A DNA stretch of 64,000 nt from an uncultured Veillonella sp. (GCA_934202095.1 CAKPXN010000001.1:81336-145335); one strand, 5' to 3'. Counted from the first letter of the stretch, positions 1-9,294 are shown. A program made the numbers and translations. Notes: a model not told the origin generated them from the sequence alone.

Positions 1-205
1 TAATGTTTTCCCCATCTTTAAAGCCTTTAGATGCAAGACCATCTACAAAGCCTTTATTAGCAGCATCAAGGGATGGATGTTCTACTAATTGAATAACGCC
101 AATTTTCTTTTGGTCACCAGTAGTAGTGTTGGAACCACAACCAGCTACCATTGCCATAACAGTGATGGCACTAAGTGCCACTGCAATACCTTTTTTCCAG
201 TTCAT
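1..205 (-). CDS. ABC transporter substrate-binding lipoprotein, 3' part cut by window edge
   Basis: Only the first 68 or so codons are inside the window. They begin MNWKKGIAVALSAITVMAMV and reach a lipobox-like VAGC, so the product should be a lipid-anchored solute-binding protein. The mature N-terminus contains a 'VIQLVEHPSLDAANKGFVDG' stretch, nearly the same as in the gene just upstream (230-1207), so the two are tandem paralogues. The ATG is preceded by AAGGAG at 6 nt, and only 24 nt separate it from the upstream stop, so the pair is probably co-transcribed. The family (ABC_sub_bind, COG2984, TrpX-like) binds amino acids or related small molecules. The substrate cannot be read from the sequence. 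Confidence 0.85.
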   Translation of the reverse strand, partial: MNWKKGIAVALSAITVMAMVAGCGSNTTTGDQKKIGVIQLVEHPSLDAANKGFVDGLASKGFKDGENI

Positions 206-229
206 GTGTAACTCCTTACCAGTTAAGTA

Positions 230-1207
230 CTAAATCATAGTTGCTTTGTTCATCAAATCCTCTGGTAAGGTGATGCCCAATTTTTGTAATTTATCTTTAT
301 TTACAACTAATTTGAATTCTTTTTGCATTTCGATAGGCATATCTTCGACTTTAGCTTCACCAGTTAAAACCTTAGCTGCCATCAAGCCAGTTTGGTAACC
401 AAGTTTGTAGTAGTCTACGGATAAGGACATAAGCGCACCGCCTTTTACGTGGTTATCTTCACCGCCAAATACAGGAATTTTTGCAGGGTCGGTAATCGCT
501 ACAAGGTTGCTCATAGCAGATGCTACCACATTATCTGTTGGTACATAAATGGCATCAACATGTTGAGATACAAGGTTTTGTGCCGCTTGTTGAATATCGT
601 TTACATTGGAAACAGTAACTTCTTCAACCTTTATGCCCTTTGTAGCTGCGTAAGCTTTCATCTTCTCAACTTGAATTTGAGAATTCACTTCGCTAGAGCT
701 ATAAATCGTACCGATAGTTTTAGCATTTGGCAATACTTTTAAAATCAAATCTACTTGTTGTTCTACAGGGTTCATATCGGATGTACCGGATACATTGCCA
801 CCTGGATGTTCATTAGATTTAACAAGTTTAGCAGCTTCGTAATCGGTAATGGCCGTACCCAAGATTGGAATATCATGAGTTGCGTTCGCCATGGATTGAG
901 CCGCTGGTGTAGCAATTGCTAAAATCAAATTTTTACGATCAGATACGAAACGCTGTGCAATACTGTTCAAATTAGATTGGTCAGCTTGTGCGTTTTGTTG
1001 GTCAAAGGTGATTTTGTCAGATAAGCCCTTTTCCTTAAGAGCATCAACAAAACCTTTATTTGCCGCATCTAGTGCTGGATGTTCTACGAGTTGTACAACA
1101 CCAACCTTATATTCTCCATTAGATGTAGTTCCATTTGTGCCACAGCCTGTGAAAGCCATCAATGCTGCCGCCGTGAGCGCGAGGGCAATGCCTTTTTTCA
1201 AGTTCAT
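230..1207 (-). CDS. ABC transporter substrate-binding lipoprotein (TrpX-like, COG2984)
   Basis: This 325-residue protein has a signal peptide ending in the lipobox FTGC (Cys about residue 22), then the two-lobe periplasmic-binding fold of the ABC_sub_bind family. Recognisable segments include VGVVQLVEHPALDAANKGF near the mature N-terminus, the SNVNDIQQAAQNL and VDAIYVPTDN segments in the middle and MSLSVDYYKLGYQTG near the end. It would capture a small solute at the cell surface and deliver it to an ABC permease. The family includes tryptophan and other amino-acid binders, but the ligand here is unknown. It is the first gene of a tandem pair, with its paralogue starting 24 nt downstream. Permease and ATPase genes probably lie beyond the left edge. 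A good promoter lies upstream (1246-1274). Confidence 0.9.
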   Translation of the reverse strand: MNLKKGIALALTAAALMAFTGCGTNGTTSNGEYKVGVVQLVEHPALDAANKGFVDALKEKGLSDKITFDQQNAQADQSNLNSIAQRFVSDRKNLILAIATPAAQSMANATHDIPILGTAITDYEAAKLVKSNEHPGGNVSGTSDMNPVEQQVDLILKVLPNAKTIGTIYSSSEVNSQIQVEKMKAYAATKGIKVEEVTVSNVNDIQQAAQNLVSQHVDAIYVPTDNVVASAMSNLVAITDPAKIPVFGGEDNHVKGGALMSLSVDYYKLGYQTGLMAAKVLTGEAKVEDMPIEMQKEFKLVVNKDKLQKLGITLPEDLMNKATMI

Positions 1208-1245
1208 TGGGATTTCCTTCCTATATTCGAAATAATAATACTTCT

Positions 1246-1274
1246 ATTATAAACAACTTTGAGCACTACATCAA
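1246..1274 (-). promoter_or_regulatory. Sigma-A type promoter for the substrate-binding protein operon
   Basis: Read on the minus strand there is a TTGATG -35 box (1269-1274), a 17-nt spacer and a perfect TATAAT -10 box (1246-1251). They lie about 40 nt upstream of the start codon at 1207. The leader is too short for a T-box or large riboswitch. Confidence 0.7.
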
Positions 1275-1340
1275 TGTATCAGACTAAAGTATTTTACATT
1301 TGTCCTTATGTAGAGCACATATTGTATGCTAACAGATTTA

Positions 1341-1718
1341 CTATTTATCTAGAGAAGCTAGCATATCCTCTGTCAATTCATTAGCCGCTAAAATGTATTC
1401 TTTGAGTGTCCCCTTATCTAGGGCCACCTTCATAACAGGCACTTCAAATGGGTCAAGGATGACACACATTAAAATTTCTCCCGTTACATAATAGCCAACC
1501 ACAGCTTCCCCTTCATCTTCCTCTAAGGTTTCCCGTTTAACGGTCACACAATATGGTTTCATAACCTCCATGGCAGCCTTTGCTACCTCTTCGCGGGTAG
1601 CGATATATTCTTTTGCCTTTGTTTCAGGAATATCAAAGATATCGACCTTTACGGTCTTAACCTCTGTTTCCTCTCCCTTTGCCGCCTCGATTGCAGCGCC
1701 TAATTCCGTTTGTTTCAT
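1341..1718 (-). CDS. Uncharacterised small acidic protein
   Basis: This is a 125-residue soluble protein with no recognised domain. It is rich in Glu and Lys, has no signal peptide or membrane segment, and looks like a mixed alpha/beta fold (TVKVDIFDIPETKAKEYI, VVGYYVTGEILMCVILDPFE). The longer frame begins at a GTG four codons upstream, but GAGGT lies 5 nt before the internal ATG (MKQTEL), so I place the start at 1718. It follows the M18 aminopeptidase gene by about 50 nt on the same strand and may be co-transcribed with it. No function is proposed. Confidence 0.65.
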   Translation of the reverse strand: MKQTELGAAIEAAKGEETEVKTVKVDIFDIPETKAKEYIATREEVAKAAMEVMKPYCVTVKRETLEEDEGEAVVGYYVTGEILMCVILDPFEVPVMKVALDKGTLKEYILAANELTEDMLASLDK

Positions 1719-1769
1719 CCTATACCTCACATAACATGGACTTTCAGCAATGGTGAAAGCCCCATCATA

Positions 1770-3161
1770 CTAGATTGTTTCATCATCTGCATTCAAAAAT
1801 GCTACGTAACAACGTTTTGCTTCATAAATATCGGCCTTAGATGTAACCTCCCATGGTGCATGCATGCTAAGAACAGCAACACCGCAGTCGATTACATTCA
1901 TACCATATAATGCCATGATATACGCAATGGTGCCGCCACCGCCAAGGTCAACCTTGCCGAGTTCAGCCGTTTGGTAAGTCACATTATTAGATTCCATTAC
2001 ACGGCGGATAAAGCCCATGTATTCCGCATTGGCATCATTGGAACCGGATTTACCACGAGAACCGGTAAATTTATTAAATACGACGCCCATACCAAGGTAA
2101 GAAGCATTTTTCTTTTCAAAGGCAGATGCATACAATGGATCGTATCCAGCACTAACATCAGAGGATAACATACGAGAATTTTCCAATGTACGGCGAACAT
2201 TTACCGAATTAGGTTTCCCCATCAATGTCAAAATCTCTGCTACCGCATTTTCAAAGAATTTGGATTGCATGCCTGTAGCACCAACGGAACCAATTTCTTC
2301 TTTATCTACCAATAAACAGCAAGTCGTACGTTTTACCTTATCCACTTCGAGCATAGCCACCAAGGATGTGTAAGCACAGACACGGTCATCTTGACCATAT
2401 GCTAACACCATAGAGCGGTCAAAGCCCATATCGCGTGCCTTGCCAGCTGGTACAATTTCAAGTTCAGCAGATAGTAAATCGCGTTCTACGAATCCATATT
2501 CTTTTTCAAGAAGATTATTAATAAATTTAGTAACCCCTTCTTTTTCTTCATCTTTAACAGGACGGCTACCGATGAGAAGATCTAGAGCCTCACCTTCTAT
2601 CACCTTGGCTGCATTCTTTTGCATTTGTTCTTGCCCTAAGTGAGGCAATAAATCTGTAATGCAGAATACAGGGTCAGATTCTTTATCGCCAATATTAATG
2701 TTGATGCGTGTACCATCTGTTTTTACTACAACCCCATGAATGGCGAGCGGCATAGCTACCCAATGGTATTTTTTTATACCACCATAGTAGTGTGTGTCCC
2801 AAAATACTAAATTACTATCTTCATATTGAGGATTTTGTTTTACATCAATGCGCGGAGAATCGATATGAGCACCAAGGATATTCATACCGATGTCTAAATC
2901 ATCAGTACCGATATTAAATAGCGCAATAGATTTATCCATATGAGTATAGTAAATCTTATCGCCCGCTTTAATTGATGTATTTGATTTAATTAAGTCTTTT
3001 AAATCCACGTAACCAGCTTCTTTTGCAGCTGCTACAGATTGAATAACACATTCTCGTTCAGTTTTACCATTATCCAAAAACTGACGATATGCATCCCCCA
3101 ATGACATTACATCCTGTAATGTTTGTTCATCATAATTATGCCAAGCATATTTACGTTCCAT
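1770..3161 (-). CDS. M18 family zinc aminopeptidase
   Basis: This 463-residue cytosolic metallopeptidase of the M18 (aspartyl aminopeptidase/Lap4) family would remove N-terminal residues, typically acidic ones, from peptides. Metal-site motifs are visible: NILGAHIDSPRID (His-x-Asp near residue 97), VDKEEIGSVGATG (catalytic Glu-Glu) near residue 285, SSDVSAGYDP and the C-terminal VLSMHAPWEV His motif. Length is normal for the family. An AAAGGA ribosome-binding site precedes the ATG. It differs from the second M18 gene at 15396-16694 in subfamily (longer inserts around residues 190-250), so the organism carries two M18 types. It stands upstream of the small gene at 1341-1718. Confidence 0.92.
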   Translation of the reverse strand: MERKYAWHNYDEQTLQDVMSLGDAYRQFLDNGKTERECVIQSVAAAKEAGYVDLKDLIKSNTSIKAGDKIYYTHMDKSIALFNIGTDDLDIGMNILGAHIDSPRIDVKQNPQYEDSNLVFWDTHYYGGIKKYHWVAMPLAIHGVVVKTDGTRININIGDKESDPVFCITDLLPHLGQEQMQKNAAKVIEGEALDLLIGSRPVKDEEKEGVTKFINNLLEKEYGFVERDLLSAELEIVPAGKARDMGFDRSMVLAYGQDDRVCAYTSLVAMLEVDKVKRTTCCLLVDKEEIGSVGATGMQSKFFENAVAEILTLMGKPNSVNVRRTLENSRMLSSDVSAGYDPLYASAFEKKNASYLGMGVVFNKFTGSRGKSGSNDANAEYMGFIRRVMESNNVTYQTAELGKVDLGGGGTIAYIMALYGMNVIDCGVAVLSMHAPWEVTSKADIYEAKRCYVAFLNADDETI

Positions 3162-3206
3162 AATTCATTCCTTTCTATGAAAGCATACAGCACAATATAT
3201 CGTGTG

Positions 3207-4190
3207 TTATGCTTTTGATTTCTCTAATAATTCTTTTTGACGGCGCTCATAGTAGAGCCGCTCTTTCTCTCGGTTAATTTCCGATTTTTCTCTATATAGT
3301 TTATCGATTTCATCAGTACTATGACTCAATACCTTTGTTACATAAAACTTGGTAATGCCTGACTTAATCGTATATTTTCCTACCTTTAACTGAATGGCAA
3401 ATTCTCCGTGTTTCGGACAAACGCCTATAGATAAATGCTTATCTCCTTGTATCCGCTCAGGACGTGTCGTTTCCAACCGACTTTGGCAATAGGGACAAAA
3501 GGATAGTCGCACCCGTCTATCATAAACGATACGTTTCTTTTCTTGAAAGTTATCGTACATAAAGAAAGTCAAACCCGGTGGATATAAAAATGGATTTGGC
3601 GCCTCTTTTCGTATGGAATCATAATGCAACAATGCTTTTGGCAAATCTAGCTTTTGACAGATATGTGCCGTAAATATAGCATCATGCAGTGCATTATGAG
3701 CGGATAATTCTTCAGATGATATGTGTAAATCCTCCATCGCATGAGCTACGGAGTACTGGTGTGTCGTACCATATCGTTGATAGCTATATATCATCTGCGC
3801 ATCAGCCCAAGAATCATAGTCGATACTCTTTAATTTATGGAGCAATAAATTTTCACGCAATATAAGAATATCGTCAGCTCCCCAAGATAGGAGCATATAA
3901 TCCTTTCCACACCATTGTTCGAAATGACTGTAGGCCACTCTAAATGGGACACCTCGGTTCAAATCCTGATTGCTTATCCCTGTAAGGGCTTTCACATGCT
4001 TATGCATATGTGGTAAATATTTAGGTTTTACATACATTGTGAACGAATCCACAATCTCTAAATTCTCATTGAGCTTAATAGCTCCGATTTGAATGATTTC
4101 ACCGGTCAACGGCATACGCGCTCGTTTCATAAAGCTAATGTCGTTGCTATATGGTTGATTCCACTCTAAATCAAAAATAATATAATCCAT
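3207..4190 (-). CDS. DEDDh 3'-5' exonuclease (KapD/ERI-1-like) with C-terminal zinc-ribbon-like segment
   Basis: The N-terminal 180 or so residues form an RNase T/DnaQ-type exonuclease. They contain YIIFDLEWNQ (Exo I, Asp-x-Glu), the conserved SWGADDILILRENL segment (Exo II) and HNALHDAIFTAHIC (Exo III, His and Asp). The fold is close to KapD of Bacillus. The tail is distinctive: CPYCQSRLETTRP followed about 30 residues later by CPKHGEF, a possible Cys/His metal knuckle, then a basic coiled-coil end rich in Arg, Glu and Lys. Substrate is probably single-stranded RNA or DNA ends. It is the last gene of the heptose operon, 3 nt after the upstream stop, so it is translated with it, but a link to LPS is not implied. 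Confidence 0.82.
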   Translation of the reverse strand: MDYIIFDLEWNQPYSNDISFMKRARMPLTGEIIQIGAIKLNENLEIVDSFTMYVKPKYLPHMHKHVKALTGISNQDLNRGVPFRVAYSHFEQWCGKDYMLLSWGADDILILRENLLLHKLKSIDYDSWADAQMIYSYQRYGTTHQYSVAHAMEDLHISSEELSAHNALHDAIFTAHICQKLDLPKALLHYDSIRKEAPNPFLYPPGLTFFMYDNFQEKKRIVYDRRVRLSFCPYCQSRLETTRPERIQGDKHLSIGVCPKHGEFAIQLKVGKYTIKSGITKFYVTKVLSHSTDEIDKLYREKSEINREKERLYYERRQKELLEKSKA

Positions 4191-4193
4191 AAC

Positions 4194-5231
4194 TTACGAT
4201 TCCTGCAGTAATGTTTCAGCTGCCTTAATCACTTGTTCTTCGGTAATAACAGAAATACCTTTATACTTGCCTTCTTTAATGACCTGTTTCATGCTTTTAC
4301 CAATTTCATAATGGTCCATCGATTCAAGTACGATAGATTTTGCTTGGTACGGACCATAGAAAAATGGATTGGACGGTCCATAAAGGGCAACGATAGGAAC
4401 ACCCTGACTAATGGCTACATGCATAGGTCCAGAATCATTCGTAATCAGCAAGTCACACCATTTCATAGCCGCGGCTAAAGACCCTAATTTAAAAACACCG
4501 GTGGCCACGATTGGTTTTGTTTTCATCTGTTCTACAACAGGTTTTACCATGTCCAAATCCATGGGACCACCAAAGAATACCGTTTTATACCCTTTATTGC
4601 CAAAAAAATCGGCTACATCTGCAAACCGCTCTGCAGGCCATCGTTTCTCAGGCACTGCACTTCCGATATTAAAGCCAATAATCTTATCACGAGGCATAAC
4701 GCCTTGGCTTTCATAAAAACGAGAGACCTCATCATTCCATTTCTTACATGTCTCGATATGTAATCCGTGATTGGCTACGTCGGTAACGCCTAATTGTTCT
4801 AATACGTTTATATACATATCAGCAGCGTGACGTGTCTTGCGATCAAGACGGGTATATTTCGTCATAAATGGTCTAAATAGGAAATGGCTCATCCCCGTCG
4901 TTACCTTGCCGTGAATTTTCCACGCCAAGTATGATGTACGTTCATTAGGATGCAGGTTGATAACAATATCTGGACGACCTTGGTCATTAATGCGACGAGC
5001 GATTTCATTTAACCCTTTAATGCTATTATGACGTTCTTTTTTATCGACAGTAATCAAATCATCGATATAAGGATTGTATTTCATCACATCTTGTAACTTT
5101 TCATCAATCACATAGGTGATATGACTATGAGGTGCTGCTTTACGCAACACCTCTAGAAATGGAGTCGTTAACACTACATCACCTAAATGCATGAGAAAGG
5201 TTACGACAATGCGTTTATAATCAAGTTCCAT
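4194..5231 (-). CDS. Glycosyltransferase family 9, LPS heptosyltransferase II-like
   Basis: This 345-residue GT9 enzyme would transfer L,D-heptose from ADP-heptose to the LPS inner core at the cytoplasmic face of the inner membrane. The N-terminal MHLGDVVLTTPFLEVLR motif (GD..L..P) and the C-terminal CDLLITNDSGPMHVA motif with VALYGPS are typical of WaaF/RfaF/WaaQ-type heptosyltransferases. Two ATGs are adjacent. The second (5231) is better spaced from AAAGGA, and either overlaps the stop of the upstream waaC-like gene, indicating translational coupling. All enzymes making its donor are encoded just upstream, which supports heptose as the sugar. The exact acceptor (Hep I or another core sugar) cannot be decided. 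Confidence 0.87.
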   Translation of the reverse strand: MELDYKRIVVTFLMHLGDVVLTTPFLEVLRKAAPHSHITYVIDEKLQDVMKYNPYIDDLITVDKKERHNSIKGLNEIARRINDQGRPDIVINLHPNERTSYLAWKIHGKVTTGMSHFLFRPFMTKYTRLDRKTRHAADMYINVLEQLGVTDVANHGLHIETCKKWNDEVSRFYESQGVMPRDKIIGFNIGSAVPEKRWPAERFADVADFFGNKGYKTVFFGGPMDLDMVKPVVEQMKTKPIVATGVFKLGSLAAAMKWCDLLITNDSGPMHVAISQGVPIVALYGPSNPFFYGPYQAKSIVLESMDHYEIGKSMKQVIKEGKYKGISVITEEQVIKAAETLLQES

Positions 5232-6250
5232 CATAAATCCTTTCTCAACATTTCAGAATATACATCCCATACCGCATCTACGGGAATTTGAGCCATGCAA
5301 TCTGGATCATCTACCAATGGCTGTTCTGGAGTAGCCTTTGATGTAGGGGAAATAATAAGATGCACATGACTGCCCCCATATGGGCCCGTCCTATGCGGTG
5401 ATGTCGTACCAAACAACGCGATTAATGGTTTCTTTAATGCATTTGCAATATGTAAAGGTCCCGTATCAGCGCTGATAAAAATATGGCAGTGACGAATCAA
5501 CTCGATGAGCTCAGCCATGGACGTTTGACCAACTAAATTAATGAGGTTATCGCTCTTCACATAGTTTTCTATAAATTGACCCTTTTCAGCATCATCAGGG
5601 GAACCTGCAATGACTACCTTTTTACCACTTTCACAAAGGCGAATACATAATTCGCCAAAGTTTAACAATGGCCATTCCTTAACAATCCATCGCGCACCAG
5701 GTACAACGACCACATAATCATCGGTTACACCTAGTTCGGCTAACCGGTTACGTATTGTTGTTTCTGCTGAATGGTCATGAGGCATGGGAAATTCCACGCC
5801 ATCCACTTCACCACCTAGTGCACGCACCGTATCGAGATAGCGCTCAATAACATGATCGTATTTATGAGCCCCTACAAGGGCTTTATTAACTAATTGACTG
5901 CCTTCTCGAAGTTCCCAATAGCCATATTTCTCAGGAGCCCCCGATAATAGAGATACAATGGCACTTTTGGCAATACATTGTAAATCTAAGGTCATATCAA
6001 AATGACGGCTATGTAATTCTTTACGAAGATTCCACAAGTAAGATGGCAATTTTAATTGCTTCTTGTCGATAATAATTACATCATCCACCCAAGGGGTCCC
6101 TGGCAAGAGACTAGCAAATTGTTCATGTATGGCCCAGGTAATTTTTGCGTGTGGCAAATTTTGGCGCAATGCATATAATGTTGGCAATGCGTGAATGACA
6201 TCACCTAAGGAACTCATTTTTATGATGAGTATATTGGAATAGTCCTTCAT
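5231..6250 (-). CDS. waaC: LPS heptosyltransferase I (WaaC-like, GT9)
   Basis: This is a 339-residue GT9 family member. It starts MKDYSNILIIKMSSLGDVIH, which matches the conserved heptosyltransferase I N-terminus (K-x-SS-x-GD), and it has HCHIFISADTGPLHIANAL and IALFGTTSP near the C-terminus for ADP-heptose binding. WaaC adds the first heptose to Kdo on lipid A. The longest frame begins 11 codons earlier, but GAGGGG 5 nt before the ATG at 6250 marks the real start. It overlaps the next GT9 gene. Family is certain, while I versus II is inferred from the N-terminal motif and from its pairing with a second heptosyltransferase. Confidence 0.85.
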   Translation of the reverse strand: MKDYSNILIIKMSSLGDVIHALPTLYALRQNLPHAKITWAIHEQFASLLPGTPWVDDVIIIDKKQLKLPSYLWNLRKELHSRHFDMTLDLQCIAKSAIVSLLSGAPEKYGYWELREGSQLVNKALVGAHKYDHVIERYLDTVRALGGEVDGVEFPMPHDHSAETTIRNRLAELGVTDDYVVVVPGARWIVKEWPLLNFGELCIRLCESGKKVVIAGSPDDAEKGQFIENYVKSDNLINLVGQTSMAELIELIRHCHIFISADTGPLHIANALKKPLIALFGTTSPHRTGPYGGSHVHLIISPTSKATPEQPLVDDPDCMAQIPVDAVWDVYSEMLRKDL

Positions 6251-6301
6251 AATAACCCCTCTATGAATGAAGAATACACACAAACGTGGTTCATCCAGAA
6301 A

Positions 6302-6802
6302 TTAATGCTTTACAATCTTTTTCATGAAATCTAACAAATTGGATTCTGTAAATAAATATCCCTTTACCCCTGCGGCCTCAGCAGCCTCTACATCACGTTG
6401 GCTATCACCGATGAGAAAGCTATGTTCTACATCAACATCAAAATCCTTGATAGCTTGCAAAATCATACCAGGCTTTGGTTTACGACAATTACAATCGACA
6501 GCATAGCGTTCTACAACGCCATCCTTGTGATGTGGGCAATAATAGAAATGTAAGATAGGTGCCCCCGCTTTAAATAGTTCATTCCCCATATAATCATGTA
6601 AGATTTGTACATCGGTTTCCTTATAGTAACCACGCGCCACACCACTTTGGTTTGTTACTACTATAAGTTCATAACCAGCATCATGGGCCAATTTCAATGC
6701 TTCTTTTGCACCGTCAACCCACTGTAGATCAGCTATCTTATAGAGATAGGAAACATCCTTATTAATGACCCCATCTCTATCGAGGAATAACACCTTTCTC
6801 AT
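6302..6802 (-). CDS. gmhB: D-glycero-beta-D-manno-heptose-1,7-bisphosphate 7-phosphatase
   Basis: This is a 166-residue HAD-superfamily phosphatase. It shows the FLDRDGVIN nucleophile motif (Asp-x-Asp near residue 9), VVTNQSG (motif II) and CRKPKPGM followed by FLIGDSQRDVEAA (motifs III/IV). It also has the zinc loop CPHH...CNC that separates GmhB from other HAD enzymes. It removes the C7 phosphate from heptose-1,7-bisphosphate, the step between the kinase and adenylyltransferase activities of HldE. Length matches family norms. It lies between hldD and waaC in a complete heptose operon, which confirms the pathway. Confidence 0.93.
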   Translation of the reverse strand: MRKVLFLDRDGVINKDVSYLYKIADLQWVDGAKEALKLAHDAGYELIVVTNQSGVARGYYKETDVQILHDYMGNELFKAGAPILHFYYCPHHKDGVVERYAVDCNCRKPKPGMILQAIKDFDVDVEHSFLIGDSQRDVEAAEAAGVKGYLFTESNLLDFMKKIVKH

Positions 6803-6853
6803 ACTGCATCCTTTACAATTATCAAAGAATTGACATTAATCTGTCACAACAGA

Positions 6854-7819
6854 TTAGCGCAAATAACCTTCGTTATTATCTAATAATTCACAATACTCTT
6901 TTACGGCCTCAGCTAATGGTGTAAAACCTTTATCATAACCAGCCGCCATCAATTTTGTTGTATCTGCTTCGGTAAAGCTTTGGTATTTACCAATCAACAC
7001 TTCTGGGAACGGAATGTATTCAATGCGACCTTTACCATTATAGTCGATAACAGCTTGCATAAATTCATTAAAGCTATGTGCATGACCTGTACCACAATTG
7101 AATGTACCAGAAATTTCAGGATGTTCCCAGAAATAGAAATTTACATTTACTACGTCTTTTACATAGATGAAATCACGTGTTTGGCCACCATTTTCATAGC
7201 CATCTGTGCCTTCAAACAAATTGATAACGCCTGTTTCTTGGTTTTTATAGAACATTTGGCGTACAAGAGATGCCATTTTATCCTTATGTGCTTCATTAGG
7301 ACCAAATACATTGAAATAACGCAAACCTACAACTTGCGCTGTATATTCGCCCTCAAACTTACGTACATAGCGGTCAAATAATAGCTTAGAATATGCATAC
7401 GGATTCAACGCTTCTTCTGCTTCTGGCGTTTCTACAAAGCCATTTTTGCCACTGCCATAGGTAGATGCAGAGGATGCATAGATAAATGGAATAGCACGAT
7501 CTTGGCAATAGTGGAATAGATTTTTGGAACCTTCATAGTTGTTCTTCATCATATATTTGCCATTGTATTCCATCGTATCTGCACATGCGCCTTCGTGGAA
7601 AATGACTTCAATAGGACCTACATTGAATGTGCCGTCTGCAATGGCAGCATCAAAATCATCACAGTCAATGTAATCTAAATAATCTAAATTTTGGAGATTG
7701 CGAATTTTACGACCGTCTGTTAAATCATCAACGATTAAAATATCATTGCGACCGCGTTCGTTTAAGGCTTTCACAATATTACTACCAATAAAACCGGCAC
7801 CACCAGTTACAATAATCAT
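6854..7819 (-). CDS. hldD: ADP-glyceromanno-heptose 6-epimerase
   Basis: This is a 321-residue short-chain dehydrogenase/epimerase. It has an N-terminal NADP-binding GGAGFIGSN motif, YASSASTYG and the catalytic YAYSK (Tyr-x-x-x-Lys), followed by LRYFNVFGPNE, typical of HldD/RfaD. It converts ADP-D-glycero-D-manno-heptose to the L-glycero form used by the heptosyltransferases. A strong AAGGAGGGG precedes the ATG. Its start overlaps the stop of hldE by 4 nt, so the two are translationally coupled. Nothing looks damaged. Confidence 0.95.
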   Translation of the reverse strand: MIIVTGGAGFIGSNIVKALNERGRNDILIVDDLTDGRKIRNLQNLDYLDYIDCDDFDAAIADGTFNVGPIEVIFHEGACADTMEYNGKYMMKNNYEGSKNLFHYCQDRAIPFIYASSASTYGSGKNGFVETPEAEEALNPYAYSKLLFDRYVRKFEGEYTAQVVGLRYFNVFGPNEAHKDKMASLVRQMFYKNQETGVINLFEGTDGYENGGQTRDFIYVKDVVNVNFYFWEHPEISGTFNCGTGHAHSFNEFMQAVIDYNGKGRIEYIPFPEVLIGKYQSFTEADTTKLMAAGYDKGFTPLAEAVKEYCELLDNNEGYLR

Positions 7820-9294
7820 AATTTCCCCTCCTTAGCCATCGTGGCTATTTTCTTTACGATATCCGATGTGGAGTACCCTTCTTTAAATGAAAGTACTTCT
7901 ACTTCATCTACAGATTCTCTACCAACGATATCCTCTTTTTTATAATCGCCGCCCTTAACAAGAATATTAGGGCGTAGGTATGCTAATAATTCGGCAGGTG
8001 TATCCTCCTCAAAAAGGACAACACCATCTACACATTGTAAAGCGCTTAATAAGGCTGCTCTATCCTCTTCGGATACGATAGGTCTTGTTTCGCCCTTTAA
8101 ACGTCTAACGGACGCGTCAGAGTTCAGTCCAATAATGAGGTGAGCGCCCAGTTGTGCCGCCTCTTGCAAATACGTAATATGTCCTCGATGTAAAATATCA
8201 AAGCAACCATTTGTAAATACAACGGTTTCGTCCATGCTTTGCCATTTATCGATTAAAGCCTTCATTTCTTCTTTTGTATATAAAGGACTAGATGTAGTCA
8301 ATTGTCGCACAGAGCGCCATAAATCAATCAGCTCTTGGCGATGGATTGGATATGTACCCACCTTGGATACGACGATACCAGCAGCGCCATTGGCGATATG
8401 TAGGGCTAAACGCATGGATAAACCACTGGCTAAGCAAGAAATCATCATGGCTACGACCGTATCACCAGCGCCACTCACATCGAATACATCCTGTTGTGTT
8501 GCTGGATTATGCCAAGTTCGACCATCCTTAGCCACAACTGTAATGCCCTTGGCGGAACGAGTACCGATAATATATTTAATGTTAACCTTATTAAGTACTT
8601 TCTTAGCCGCCTCGATAACAGATGTATCATCATTGGGAATCACACGACCTAAAGATTCACCCAATTCTTTTACATTCGGTGTGATACATGTAGCACCATC
8701 ATATTTGGACCAATCAGCGCCCTTAGGATCTACGATGGTCTGTACTTGATAGGCGTTTGCCAACTTGAATACATGTTGCAACAATGTCGGTGTGCATACG
8801 CCCTTGCCATAGTCGGAAATAACGATGCCTTGTAAACCACGTTGACAAAGACCTTCAAGCCAACTGATTAATTGTTCTTCTTCAGCAGATGTAATGGGTG
8901 TAATCGTTTCAAAGTCGAGGCGCATCATTTGTTGACGATCACCTAAAATACGCATTTTAGTAATCGTTGACCGGCTTTCATCATGGATGAGACCAGATGT
9001 ATCAATATGATCGGCGGCCAATAAGTTATCGAGCACTCTACTATGGTCATCGACACCTGCTACGGCCCCTAAATAGACATGGCAATCGAGATTAGCTAAG
9101 TTAGACGCTACGTTACCTGCCCCGCCAAGCACTTCTTTCACAGAGGATACACGATTGACCGGCACGGGGGCCTCTGGTGAAATCCGGCTCACATCGCCAA
9201 ATACATAGCGATCCACCATAACATCACCGATAACTGCAATGTTTAGGTTCGGTAATGAATTTGTCAAAAATTCATTCACTGTTTTTGTAATCAT
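7816..9294 (-). CDS. hldE: Bifunctional heptose-7-phosphate kinase / heptose-1-phosphate adenylyltransferase
   Basis: This 492-residue fusion carries two activities. Residues 1-330 form a PfkB/ribokinase domain (VIGDVMVDRYVFGDVSRISP at the N-terminus, catalytic loop DVSGAGDTVVA near residue 270). Residues about 345-492 form a nucleotidyltransferase domain with FTNGCFDILHRGHITYL (HxGH-type) and LNSDASVRRLKGE. The kinase makes heptose-1,7-bisphosphate, GmhB dephosphorylates it and the C-terminal domain makes ADP-heptose. GAAAGGGG precedes the ATG. It sits 42 nt after gmhA and overlaps hldD. Confidence 0.96.
   Translation of the reverse strand: MITKTVNEFLTNSLPNLNIAVIGDVMVDRYVFGDVSRISPEAPVPVNRVSSVKEVLGGAGNVASNLANLDCHVYLGAVAGVDDHSRVLDNLLAADHIDTSGLIHDESRSTITKMRILGDRQQMMRLDFETITPITSAEEEQLISWLEGLCQRGLQGIVISDYGKGVCTPTLLQHVFKLANAYQVQTIVDPKGADWSKYDGATCITPNVKELGESLGRVIPNDDTSVIEAAKKVLNKVNIKYIIGTRSAKGITVVAKDGRTWHNPATQQDVFDVSGAGDTVVAMMISCLASGLSMRLALHIANGAAGIVVSKVGTYPIHRQELIDLWRSVRQLTTSSPLYTKEEMKALIDKWQSMDETVVFTNGCFDILHRGHITYLQEAAQLGAHLIIGLNSDASVRRLKGETRPIVSEEDRAALLSALQCVDGVVLFEEDTPAELLAYLRPNILVKGGDYKKEDIVGRESVDEVEVLSFKEGYSTSDIVKKIATMAKEGKL

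Noticed and set aside
1208-1340. Possible tryptophan T-box leader ahead of the TrpX-like genes
   Set aside because: The leader after the promoter is only about 40 nt and has no specifier or antiterminator structure.
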